Origin: Hyphomicrobium_A sp965243865
Lineage (GTDB): Bacteria; Pseudomonadota; Alphaproteobacteria; Rhizobiales; Hyphomicrobiaceae
NCBI RefSeq assembly: GCF_965243865.1
Contig: NZ_OZ251603.1
Coordinates: 1,612,001-1,676,000 of the forward strand
Direction of reading: 5' to 3'
DNA: 64,000 bases
The notes below the pieces were generated by a model. The model was not told the DNA's origin, ran no database searches, and was given only the letters and a program-made list of their open reading frames with translations. The translations under genes and the position numbers were made by a program. Shown piece by piece: positions 1 through 7,663 of this stretch (its first letter is position 1; each line of letters opens with the position of its first letter).

Positions 1-40
1 CAAGAGCCGCGATAAGGGCGACAAGGACGGGCTTCGACAT
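1..40 (-). CDS. 5' end of an exported protein (partial, runs off left edge)
   Basis: An ATG at 40 reads leftward off the window and encodes M-S-K-P-V-L-V-A-L-I-A-A-L, the lysine-then-hydrophobic start of a signal peptide or first membrane span. A Shine-Dalgarno sequence GGGAGG lies just upstream, which supports the start. Only 13 codons are visible, so the function cannot be guessed. Confidence 0.55.
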   Translation of the reverse strand, partial: MSKPVLVALIAAL

Positions 41-401
41 TCTATTGGCCTCCCGAGGTGCGTTCTTGGCGGCGCCGGTGCAAAACGGAACGAGAGACAG
101 GACAAGGGCGCTTGCGGCATCAGCCGCACAGATCATTGCGGGTACGCAGAATCGCTTGCATGAGCCTAGCCGAAATGGCGCGCGGCAAGTGGGCCCCGCC
201 GGCCCAATCCACAGCGCCGATGCAATTGATCACTGTATAGTTTAGCGGGCTCGCAAGCTGATCACCCCGAGGCATGTCAATGAGCAGGGGAAGCGCGCCC
301 TAAAGGCGCCGCGTCATTGTTCAGGCCTGTCCCCCTAAGGGGCGGGATGCGGCAGGGACACGTGCAGACGTGACGGCCGGGGATAGGATTTGGAATAGCG
401 G
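41..401. other. Gene-poor stretch between two minus-strand genes
   Basis: About 360 bases with no convincing gene. Short open frames on the plus strand (from 45 and 58) overlap each other, lack ribosome-binding sites and have biased composition. A small hairpin of C-runs and G-runs lies near 331-342. The stretch probably holds the promoter of the leftmost gene and the end of the transcript of the gene ending at 402. I see no tRNA or other RNA gene. Confidence 0.4.
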
Positions 402-1175
402 TTAAGCCGCCCGAAGCTGGTACCAAGTGCGAAGGTCGGGATCTTTTTCAACCTCGTCTAAGAGGCGCATATAAAAGAGCATGAAGCGGAGGGCGTTTGT
501 AACAGTGGAAACGAAGCCCTCGAGGATATCCAAATTTTCCTGGTCCTTTGTAGATCCTCTCATCCCGCGAAGATGAATCCTCAGGGGGCTGCCATCTATC
601 ATCTCCATCACTTCCGGATAACGACTGTGAACGAAGTTGGAGTTGATCTTGTAGACGGTGGAAAGCGCTCTCGCTGCCTCGCCAACTTTCGGTGGGTCGA
701 ACCCTTGGACAGCCCGTAGCAACTCTTCGGTATGCGATCCCGCCCCGTCGTGGAACTCATGCTGCCTAAGCGGCAACTTCTTCGAGCTTCCGGAAGAGTC
801 TCGAACTGAATCCGCAAAATATGCGGCCACCAGCCTCATCTGTCGATCGACGAGCGACCCGTCCTCTCTAATGCCAGCGATTACAAAATCGATTTGAGAA
901 GTGCATTCACCGACAGTCCTTAGAATGACAGGGAGTTCCTGGCAGAAACCACCATCATAAAGAAGATAACACGCATTGAGACCACTGACGGCCCGCATAG
1001 CTTTAAGGAGGCAAAAGTGCTTCCAGCCGGGGCTACGAAACCGTAACCCTGGATGTCCGTCATGCGAAAGTTCTGGCAGATCCAGGCTTCGAGCAACAAT
1101 CCCAATAGCTCGCTCTTGAAGCCTAATTAAAGAGACAGCACGCTGCGCCCTAAGCGACTCACTAAGACCAGACAT
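402..1175 (-). CDS. Uncharacterised helical protein of lower G+C content
   Basis: A 257-residue soluble protein that I do not recognise with confidence. It has no signal peptide or membrane span and looks largely alpha-helical, with regularly spaced Arg/Glu pairs and blocks such as ELPVILRTVGE and ALRFMLFYMRLL. The feel is of DUF5677/HEPN-like helical proteins, but no diagnostic R-x4-6-H motif is clear. The gene begins 12 bases after the HAD gene stop on the same strand, so the two may be co-transcribed. Its third codon positions are visibly less G+C-rich than the neighbours', suggesting later acquisition. The ATG at 1175 has only a weak purine-rich ribosome site. Confidence 0.6.
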   Translation of the reverse strand: MSGLSESLRAQRAVSLIRLQERAIGIVARSLDLPELSHDGHPGLRFRSPGWKHFCLLKAMRAVSGLNACYLLYDGGFCQELPVILRTVGECTSQIDFVIAGIREDGSLVDRQMRLVAAYFADSVRDSSGSSKKLPLRQHEFHDGAGSHTEELLRAVQGFDPPKVGEAARALSTVYKINSNFVHSRYPEVMEMIDGSPLRIHLRGMRGSTKDQENLDILEGFVSTVTNALRFMLFYMRLLDEVEKDPDLRTWYQLRAA

Positions 1176-1187
1176 CTTTTCGCCGCC

Positions 1188-2123
1188 CTACTTCACTTCC
1201 CGGCCCAGGCGCCAGGCTTCTTCCTGCACGCGGATGTCGGCCAGCACGCGGTCGAGCAACAGGCACGTGCGCTTGAACAAATCCGACCCGCGCCGGTAAT
1301 CCGCCGGCGCGAAGAAATCGCACCGCCCCGCCTTGAACAGCTCCACGCACTTCTTCCGCGACTTGCCCGGCGTATGCACCGCCACCGCGTGCCCGCCGTT
1401 CTTGCGCATCACCGCCATCGACGGCACGTCGGTATCGCCGTCGCCGAAATAGATCATGTTGCCGAACGGGATCGGCCGCTTGCCCTCGTCCATGTGCTCG
1501 TTGATGCCCTGGCCGAGGTCCTCGATGCCCTTGTTGATGCGGAACAGGTATTGCGTCTTGCCGGTGTCGGTGATGACGCGCTTCGGGTACGGCAGGTCGT
1601 AGGCGTCGAACCAGTATTCCGACGCGAACACGTTGTGGAACCGCTTGTAGATGCGCGTGCCCTCGATAATCTCGGTGAGACCCGCGGACACGATGTAGTG
1701 CCGCAGCGAGATGCCGTGCGTCTCCGAGCGCAGCTTCACATAGCCGTCGATCTCGTCAAACCATTCCTCGACGCCGGGAAACAGCTCCACGTGCTTGCCC
1801 TGCGCGACGAGGTCCGCGCGGTCGATGCGCACGCCGGCAGCCTTCGCTTTCTGATACATGAGGCGCATGTACGAGATGAGGCCGTCCGCACCCTCGCGCC
1901 GCGCGATGGCGTTCGATTCCGCCCAGAATGCATCGGGGTCGATGCCGATCTGCGGCAGGAACGCGTAGTCCTGCATCGGCCGCGGCGACAGCGTGCCGTC
2001 GAAATCATAGACGAGCGCAATGGTTTTCTTGTCGAACGTCGCCTTGGTCTTGTGGACCTCGGGCGCCTTCGCCTCGGGCGCGGCTTCCGCCACGACATCC
2101 TCGTCCGCCACGCGCTCGCTCAT
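1188..2123 (-). CDS. HAD-superfamily phosphatase
   Basis: A 311-residue haloacid-dehalogenase-type hydrolase, probably a cytoplasmic phosphomonoesterase of unknown substrate. Motif I (DFDGT, nucleophile Asp40 and acid Asp42) follows a charged, probably disordered N-terminus. Motif II is the Ser in YIVSAGL, and motif IV is GDGDTD. An alpha-helical cap lies between motifs I and II. The frame is open to a GTG or ATG at 2159, but I chose the ATG at 2123 because a GGCGGAG-type ribosome site lies 8-11 bases upstream, whereas the longer version has none. It is followed after 64 bases by the unrelated lower-G+C gene. Overall length and motif order fit the family, but the substrate is not predictable. 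Confidence 0.8.
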   Translation of the reverse strand: MSERVADEDVVAEAAPEAKAPEVHKTKATFDKKTIALVYDFDGTLSPRPMQDYAFLPQIGIDPDAFWAESNAIARREGADGLISYMRLMYQKAKAAGVRIDRADLVAQGKHVELFPGVEEWFDEIDGYVKLRSETHGISLRHYIVSAGLTEIIEGTRIYKRFHNVFASEYWFDAYDLPYPKRVITDTGKTQYLFRINKGIEDLGQGINEHMDEGKRPIPFGNMIYFGDGDTDVPSMAVMRKNGGHAVAVHTPGKSRKKCVELFKAGRCDFFAPADYRRGSDLFKRTCLLLDRVLADIRVQEEAWRLGREVK

Positions 2124-2197
2124 CGCTGATGCTCCGCCTCGACTTGCATGCGCGACCATGCAGCGATTCGGGGGGCGGATTGAAGGCGCGCGTAGCC

Positions 2198-2223
2198 CCC
2201 TCTCCCCGCCTGCGGGGAGAGGG
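2198..2223. terminator. Perfect inverted repeat, likely terminator or REP-like hairpin
   Basis: A 10-bp perfect arm CCCTCTCCCC pairs with GGGGAGAGGG around a 6-base loop, just past the stop codon (2232) of the minus-strand peroxiredoxin-like gene. There is no clear T-run, so it may be an mRNA-stabilising repeat element instead of an intrinsic terminator. Confidence 0.5.
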
Positions 2224-2231
2224 AAATCTCG

Positions 2232-2957
2232 TCAGTGCTTGCAGCCGCAGCCTTCGCCGTGCTCGTGCGCGTGCTCGTGCTTCCCCTGACCGCCGCAGCA
2301 ACCGCCCTCGTGGTCGTGATCGTGCGCGTGGTGGTGATGCCCGTGATCGTGATCGTGGTCATGACCGTGATCATGCCCGCATCCGCACCCCGCATGATCG
2401 TGGTGATGATGCTCGTTCGGATCGACCAGCGCGGCGTGCAGCTTCTGCTCGATGGCGATCGAAGCTTCGCGCGGCGCTTTCTTGTCCTCAATGCAAAGCG
2501 CCATGATCTCAGCGCCGAGCCGCACATCGTCCACCGCGCCCAGATAATGCCGGCGCAGACGTCCCTGACGATCGAACACCAGCAGCGTCGGCGTGCCCTG
2601 CATGCCGTAGGCTTCCATCGTCTTCGGCAGGCCGGACGCATCGACCGTATCGACCGCCACCGGAATTTCGATGTGCTCGTCCTTGAGGAATGGCTCCAGC
2701 AGCGATGGTGTCATGTCCTTGTGGTTCTCGAACACCATGTGCAGGCCGATGACCTCCACCTCATCGCGCGAGAACGCGCGTGCGATGCGTCCCGCCTGCG
2801 GCAGCGAATGGCGCAGCGAGCCCGGGCACAGCATTTGGAAGGCGACCAGCACGACGACCTTGCCCTTCAGCTCCTTCAGCGACTTCGGCTCGGAGTTGAA
2901 CCACTGCGACGCGATGAGCTCGGGCGGCTGCTCGGGATTGAACTGGGTCTCGGCCAT
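2232..2957 (-). CDS. Peroxiredoxin/TlpA-like protein with His- and Cys-rich metal-binding tail
   Basis: A 241-residue protein of two parts. Residues 1-180 form a thioredoxin-fold domain of the AhpC/TSA-TlpA type: strand KGKVVVLVAF, then a single active-site-like Cys44-Pro45, and the cis-proline loop GTPTLLVFD. There is no CxxC. From about residue 178 a tail of some 60 residues contains 23 His and 6 Cys (patterns HDHDHDHG, CGCG, GGCC, CGCK), typical of nickel, zinc or copper storage or chaperone tails. No signal peptide, so it is probably cytoplasmic. I infer a redox enzyme with metal-loading or metal-sensing capacity. Cys44 with no resolving partner in the fold could form a disulphide with the tail cysteines. 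Confidence 0.75.
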   Translation of the reverse strand: MAETQFNPEQPPELIASQWFNSEPKSLKELKGKVVVLVAFQMLCPGSLRHSLPQAGRIARAFSRDEVEVIGLHMVFENHKDMTPSLLEPFLKDEHIEIPVAVDTVDASGLPKTMEAYGMQGTPTLLVFDRQGRLRRHYLGAVDDVRLGAEIMALCIEDKKAPREASIAIEQKLHAALVDPNEHHHHDHAGCGCGHDHGHDHDHDHGHHHHAHDHDHEGGCCGGQGKHEHAHEHGEGCGCKH

Positions 2958-3149
2958 GAGGCGACCTTTCTAGGGGTAAATGTCTGGGCGTGGTTTGGCT
3001 TGAGAAGCGGCATAGCGCTTTAGATGGGCGCCCTCAAGCGACACGACGCCCAGAGGCGACCTGTGCCGCAGCAAGAGGCCGGCAGCCTGGGCAAAAGGCC
3101 GCCCCGGCGCTACCGCTCCGATCGCCCAAGCGACTAGCGGCGATGGCGC

Positions 3150-4931
3150 TTAGCGGCAGCGGGAGCTTTCGTCCGTCGAGGCCGGCACCGGATGATGGCA
3201 GGCGAAGCGCTCATCGATCTTGCAGTTAGCGTCGAGCGGCGCCGACCCGGTGGCGTAGATCGAGAAGCTCAGCTTGCACCCGCGCATCACGTTGAATGCT
3301 TCGACGCATCCGAGCCGCGCTGGAGCCTTGGCCAACCGCGCCTCCAGCGCCTTGGCGAGGTTCGGCTGCCAGCGGTCCTCGACCACGGCGATGGCATCAT
3401 CGCCGCCTGCCATCCAGCCCGACAGCGTCTCGACGTTGGTATCCGCGTTGTGTCCGAGCACAAATGTCGTCGACGGCTCGCGGAATCCGGCGACGCCCAC
3501 GGGCCCAGTCACGCAGCGGCGCAGAGGGGCAATCGCCTCCGCGATGCGCGGCGCCGGCCAGGCCATCTGAATGTGCGGCATGAGCACGCCGAACGTGAAC
3601 GACACGAATAGCGCGAACCCCGCAATGCTCGTCATCACCCACGCGTTGGCGCGCCCCGTTCCCATCGCCAGCGCCGCAACCGTAAACAGCAGCGTGATCA
3701 GCGCCGCGCCCATGACAACGGCAGCACTCGGCATCGTGGCCGACACGCCGAGCACCACGGCGAAGATCGCAATTGTTCCCGGCAGCACCAGCCACCACGG
3801 CACCCTCAGGCTTAGCGGGGGGATGGAAAGCCGCCCATCGCGATCCAGCGCCAGCGCGGCCGCAGCAGCCATCGCAGGAAACATCGCCTGCACAGTGTAG
3901 AGCGCCGGCTTCGACGCGATCAGCTCCAGGTACAGCCAGTAGCCTACGATCCAGCAGAACAGGAACCGCGCCAGCGCCTGCTCACGGTTCCGCCATATCC
4001 CCTGCAGAGCCGGCACGATGACGAGTGCGCCCGGCATGAACCCGAGCAGCATCGCCAGCGTGAACGTCAGCGGCGCAGCCTTCCACTTCATGTCCTGCGC
4101 GCCGCCCAGCGCGCGGATTAGCTCGCCGAACGACAGCCCCGAGAACGGCACGCCGTCGAAGTGTGCGCGCACGATGATCCACGGCGCCGCTATCGCCGCC
4201 ATCAGCGGCACACCCCACAGTGGTCTGAGCCGCTTCAGCCAGTCGAGGCGCCGGTCGAACGCATAGAGCGCTACGATCGTCGACAAAGACAGGATCGGCA
4301 CCGCCAGAGCATTGAGCAGAATGCCGAATCCCTGCGCCGCCCAGAACAGCGCCGCCAGCCACGCCCCGTTGCGCTTGTCACCCGGCAGCGCGCAATAGAG
4401 CCGCAACAGCGCGCACTGCGCGACAACGATGGCAAGCAGCAGCGGCCCTTCCGGGATCGACAGGCTCGCCTGCAGCGCGACGATCGGCGTCACCGCGAAC
4501 AGCCCCGCCGCGATGATCGCACGCCGCTCGCCCAGGAGGGGCCGCGTCAGTGCCCACATTGCCAGCACCGCGAGAATGCCCGCGACCAGCGACGGCAACC
4601 GATACGTGGTGATCCAATGCTGCGCTTTATGACCGAGAACCTTCCCCGCACCGATCTGCAGCCAGTAGATGCCGATCGGCCGGAACTGGAAGCGCTCCCC
4701 CTCGAACGTGGCATCGAGATAGTCGCCGCGCTTCAGCATATCGCGGGAGGACTGCGCATAGACGATCTCGGTGCGGTCGACCGGCGGCAGTAGCAGCGCC
4801 CCCGGCAGGTACGTCACCAGCGCCAACAGCAGTAGTGCAGCGGCAGCGAGCCGGGGCTGCGCCGCAAGCCGGTTCAATAGCGCGCCACTGTCGCGCTCCA
4901 GGCGGTCCATGGTCGAGGGCAGAGAAGTCAT
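3150..4931 (-). CDS. GT39/ArnT-type integral membrane glycosyltransferase
   Basis: A 593-residue polytopic membrane protein with about 11-12 hydrophobic spans. The first periplasmic loop carries the PPVDRTE motif, the position of the catalytic Asp-Glu in PMT/ArnT enzymes that transfer sugars from polyprenyl-phosphate donors. The C-terminal periplasmic domain (last ~100 residues) has several cysteines (RRCVTGP, LGCVEAFN, RGCKLSF, DANCKIDERFACHH), probably disulphide-bonded. Likely role: glycosylation of lipid A, another envelope glycan or a protein; the acceptor is unknown. No other glycan gene is adjacent. The ATG at 4931 has no strong ribosome site, and an ATG at 4913 is an alternative. Confidence 0.75.
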   Translation of the reverse strand: MTSLPSTMDRLERDSGALLNRLAAQPRLAAAALLLLALVTYLPGALLLPPVDRTEIVYAQSSRDMLKRGDYLDATFEGERFQFRPIGIYWLQIGAGKVLGHKAQHWITTYRLPSLVAGILAVLAMWALTRPLLGERRAIIAAGLFAVTPIVALQASLSIPEGPLLLAIVVAQCALLRLYCALPGDKRNGAWLAALFWAAQGFGILLNALAVPILSLSTIVALYAFDRRLDWLKRLRPLWGVPLMAAIAAPWIIVRAHFDGVPFSGLSFGELIRALGGAQDMKWKAAPLTFTLAMLLGFMPGALVIVPALQGIWRNREQALARFLFCWIVGYWLYLELIASKPALYTVQAMFPAMAAAAALALDRDGRLSIPPLSLRVPWWLVLPGTIAIFAVVLGVSATMPSAAVVMGAALITLLFTVAALAMGTGRANAWVMTSIAGFALFVSFTFGVLMPHIQMAWPAPRIAEAIAPLRRCVTGPVGVAGFREPSTTFVLGHNADTNVETLSGWMAGGDDAIAVVEDRWQPNLAKALEARLAKAPARLGCVEAFNVMRGCKLSFSIYATGSAPLDANCKIDERFACHHPVPASTDESSRCR

Positions 4932-5074
4932 GCGCGTTTGGCAAGCCCTTAAGGCCGAGGGACAATTGAGGGCCGAGGGATAATCGCCGCTGCGGGGCCC
5001 CGCGGGCTTGACACTGATAGCGCACTTAAGCGATTGCGCAAGCCAGCAAAAGGATCCCAGCGGAGGGCAACGGA

Positions 5075-5647
5075 ATGTCGGCGGACAGCACCGAGGCGGC
5101 CAAGAAGGCGCGTCTCATCGACATCATCAAGCAGCGCTCCTTCCGTTCAGGGCGCGAAGTGAAGCTCGCCTCGGGCCGCACGTCTACTTACTATTTCAAC
5201 ATGAAGCCGACGATGCTCGACGCCGAAGGCGCCCACCTCATCGCCTCGCTTATCCTCAGCGTTATCGCCGATAAGAACATCGACTTGGTCGGCGGCCTCG
5301 AAATGGGCGCCGTGCCGATCGCCTCCGCCGTCTCCGCGGTTAGCCACGCCGTCAATGCGCCGGTCAATGCCTTCTTCGTGCGCAAGCAGGCGAAAGAGCA
5401 CGGCACCAAGAGCCTCATCGAAGGCCTGCCCGAAGGCGACAGCCTGAAGGGCAAGCGCGTCGTCATCGTCGAGGACGTGACGACGACCGGCGGATCCGCG
5501 ATCAAAGCCGCCGAGCTGGTGCGCGCAGAGGGCGCCGAGGTCGTCGGTGTCGTCACCGTCGTCGACCGCCAGGAAGGCGCCGGCGAAGCCTTCGCCGCCG
5601 CCGGCCTCACCCTGACGCCTATCCTCACCCTCGAGGACTTCAAGTAA
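5075..5647 (+). CDS. pyrE: Orotate phosphoribosyltransferase
   Basis: A 190-residue enzyme that joins orotate to PRPP to give OMP, the fifth step of de novo pyrimidine synthesis. The PRPP-binding signature VVIVEDVTTTGGS, the Lys-rich flexible loop (VRKQAKEHGTK) and the substrate loop (LASGRTSTYYFNMKP) are all present, and the length is normal for alphaproteobacteria. A GGAGG ribosome site sits just before the ATG. It is divergent from the GT39 gene and appears to be transcribed alone. Confidence 0.95.
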   Translation: MSADSTEAAKKARLIDIIKQRSFRSGREVKLASGRTSTYYFNMKPTMLDAEGAHLIASLILSVIADKNIDLVGGLEMGAVPIASAVSAVSHAVNAPVNAFFVRKQAKEHGTKSLIEGLPEGDSLKGKRVVIVEDVTTTGGSAIKAAELVRAEGAEVVGVVTVVDRQEGAGEAFAAAGLTLTPILTLEDFK

Positions 5648-5783
5648 TCCCCCCAACCAAGCAAACCACGTGTTTTAATGGGTTTTCTCGCCGCTGATGG
5701 AACACGCAGCGCGCGCGCTGATTTCCGTGTAGAATTGTCCGCATAGGGAAATTCAGAAAGCAACCCTAGCGGAGGAGAAATTC

Positions 5784-5960
5784 ATGGATCAACGAATGCT
5801 CGTTATTGCCCTTGTCGTCGTTGTCGTGCTGGGCCTCATTTGGTACTCGATGCAGCCCCCACCGGCGACAGTCACGACACCCGCAGCGGCACCTCCAGCG
5901 GCGATGGAGCCGGCCACGCCGCCACCCGCGCCGACCACCACGCCACCGCCGGCCCCGTGA
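5784..5960 (+). CDS. Small single-span membrane protein with Pro/Ala-rich tail
   Basis: A 58-residue ORF, too short for many gene callers. Residues 5-22 form one hydrophobic helix (MLVIALVVVVVLGLIWYS), followed by a Pro/Ala/Thr-rich tail of about 35 residues (PPPATVTTPAAAPPAA...). A near-consensus GGAGGAG ribosome site lies 6 bases before the ATG, and a strong terminator hairpin follows 19 bases after the stop. Together these show a real, independently transcribed gene. Probable topology is N-in with the proline tail in the periplasm. No domain is recognised; it could be an envelope-associated small protein. Confidence 0.75.
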   Translation: MDQRMLVIALVVVVVLGLIWYSMQPPPATVTTPAAAPPAAMEPATPPPAPTTTPPPAP

Positions 5961-5979
5961 TACCTCGAAGTTGTGGGAG

Positions 5980-6004
5980 GGCGCCGGCAGCAAGCCGGCG
6001 CCTT
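5980..6004. terminator. Bidirectional terminator hairpin
   Basis: GGCGCCGGC (5980-5988) and GCCGGCGCC (5994-6002) pair around the loop AGCAA, with TTT following. It lies between the small membrane protein gene (+) and the end of the HugZ-like gene (-), so it can serve both convergent transcripts. Confidence 0.75.
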
Positions 6005-6041
6005 TACCTCAGTCGCAGAAATCGCCGACAGCAGAGTCGCG

Positions 6042-6800
6042 TCAGGCAGCCTGGCTCCGCGCAACACCAACGAGCCGCACTAGTTCTTTGCGCGCCTCTT
6101 CACCATTGGTGACGCGCCCCGCGAACGGCAACCGCAGCGCCCGCGCGCCGAGCACCAGATCGCAACCCTCCGGATCGACACCCGTCATGCGCCACTCGCC
6201 CGGCGCTCCGCCCAGCAGCTTCGTCGCATAGAGCCCGATGGCATCGGCGTGATCGGCGTTCATGTGCTCGACAATGCCCGGCTCCGCTTCGATCAAAGCA
6301 TCAGCACCCGCAACGTCTGTCAGCAGATCACCGCCCGGAATATCGATGATGCGACCAAACCCGCCGATATAGTGCGCGGTGGCGATATCGAACGCGTAAA
6401 ATGAAAAATCGGGGAAATCGACGAACCCCGCCGCCGAGGGATGCCGCTCAAGATACCGGCGGCGAGCCGTCGCACTCGTTGTCGGCCGCGCTTCGCCGAT
6501 CAGCGTGATGCGCGCCCCGGAAAGCGGGTCGGCATCGAGCCCTGTTGCGTCGATAAGCAGCGTAGCGCGCTGGTCGGCGGTCAAATTCTTCGTATGCAGT
6601 GCCAGTTTAGAAATTAGCAAAAGAGGCGTGCCGTCAGGCTCGGTTGCAATGAGCAGCAGCGAGGCATATGGATGCCCAGTGGGCTGCAGCACCGTACCGA
6701 GCGCACCCTTCTGAGCGGCGCGAATCATGGTCCGTGCCAGAGCCGCGGTTTCCTTAACAGGCGAATTTCCGGGCTGTTTCTTAGTCTCTTCAACAGACAT
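6042..6800 (-). CDS. HugZ-like heme/flavin-binding protein (PNPOx fold plus DUF2470)
   Basis: A 252-residue cytoplasmic protein. Residues ~20-160 form a split-barrel flavin-binding domain of the pyridoxamine-phosphate-oxidase type (GHPYASLLLIA, TLIGEARPT, YIGGFGRI). The C-terminal ~85 residues are a DUF2470 domain with its hallmark HMNADHADAIGLYA. This two-domain layout is that of the HugZ/HutZ heme-utilisation oxygenases and related proteins. A role in heme handling is therefore possible, but there are no heme-uptake genes nearby and many family members are uncharacterised. It is convergent with the small membrane protein gene and divergent from chvI. Confidence 0.8.
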   Translation of the reverse strand: MSVEETKKQPGNSPVKETAALARTMIRAAQKGALGTVLQPTGHPYASLLLIATEPDGTPLLLISKLALHTKNLTADQRATLLIDATGLDADPLSGARITLIGEARPTTSATARRRYLERHPSAAGFVDFPDFSFYAFDIATAHYIGGFGRIIDIPGGDLLTDVAGADALIEAEPGIVEHMNADHADAIGLYATKLLGGAPGEWRMTGVDPEGCDLVLGARALRLPFAGRVTNGEEARKELVRLVGVARSQAA

Positions 6801-6935
6801 GCGGACCTCCCCGCTTCCTCGATCTATCCTATTCAGATAACGTTCAGACAGAAATCACGAAATTGGCTTCGCCACAATTGATACACCTTGGAGCCATAAA
6901 GCGCGGCTGGGTGGTTCTCTGCCGCAGGTCGGGAC

Positions 6936-7649
6936 ATGATGAAAGAAAAAAGCACGATCGCGCTGGTCGATGATGAGCGCAACATTCTCACCTCGCTGCG
7001 CATGGCGCTCGAGGCTGAAGGCTACAAGGTGCGTACCTACAATGACGGCGTATCGGCACTCGAAGCACTGACTGAGGATCCCGCCGATCTTGGCATCTTC
7101 GATATCAAGATGCCGCGCATGGACGGCATGGAACTGCTGCGCCGCGTGCGTCAGCGCTCCGACATGCCGGTGATCTTCCTCACCTCCAAGGACGAGGAGA
7201 TCGACGAATTGTTCGGCCTCAAAATGGGTGCCGACGATTACGTCGCAAAGCCCTTCTCCCAGCGCCTCGTCGTTGAGCGTGTCAAAGCTGTGCTGCGGCG
7301 CTTTCAGCCCAAGGAGCCCGGTGCCGCTCCTGAAATGGAAGCTGCCCATGTTCTTGAACGCGGCAAGCTGAAGCTCGATCCCGAGCGCCACAACTGCCAT
7401 TGGGACAACAAACCGGTGACGCTCACTGTCACCGAGTTTCTTATCCTGCAGGCGCTTGCCCAGCGCCCCGGCGTTGTAAAGACGCGCGACGCGTTGATGG
7501 ATGCCGCCTACGACGATCAGGTCTACGTCGACGATCGCACCATCGACAGCCACATCAAACGCCTGCGCAAGAAGTTCAAGCAGGTCGACGACAACTTCGA
7601 TGTGATCGAGACTCTCTACGGTGTAGGCTATCGCTTCAAGGAAGCTTGA
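6936..7649 (+). CDS. chvI: ChvI response regulator (OmpR family)
   Basis: A 237-residue regulator: receiver domain (residues ~6-122, acidic pocket Asp12-Asp13, phospho-acceptor Asp56 in FDIKMP, Lys in AKPFS) and a winged-helix DNA-binding domain (C-terminal ~100 residues, with VDDRTIDSHIKRLRKKF as recognition helix region and YGVGYRF at the end). In Hyphomicrobiales ChvI with ChvG controls the response to acid and envelope stress, exopolysaccharide and motility, and is often essential. It starts at tandem ATGs (6936/6939). chvG follows 14 bases after its stop, so the two are co-transcribed. The ATP-PEPCK gene that commonly lies divergently next to chvI in rhizobia is absent; a HugZ-like gene occupies that position. 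Confidence 0.93.
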   Translation: MMKEKSTIALVDDERNILTSLRMALEAEGYKVRTYNDGVSALEALTEDPADLGIFDIKMPRMDGMELLRRVRQRSDMPVIFLTSKDEEIDELFGLKMGADDYVAKPFSQRLVVERVKAVLRRFQPKEPGAAPEMEAAHVLERGKLKLDPERHNCHWDNKPVTLTVTEFLILQALAQRPGVVKTRDALMDAAYDDQVYVDDRTIDSHIKRLRKKFKQVDDNFDVIETLYGVGYRFKEA

Positions 7650-7663
7650 GGCGCGGAGGGGGC

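Noticed and set aside
45..245. 66- and 60-codon overlapping plus-strand frames at the left end
   Set aside because: No ribosome sites, overlap each other in different frames and have no coherent composition.
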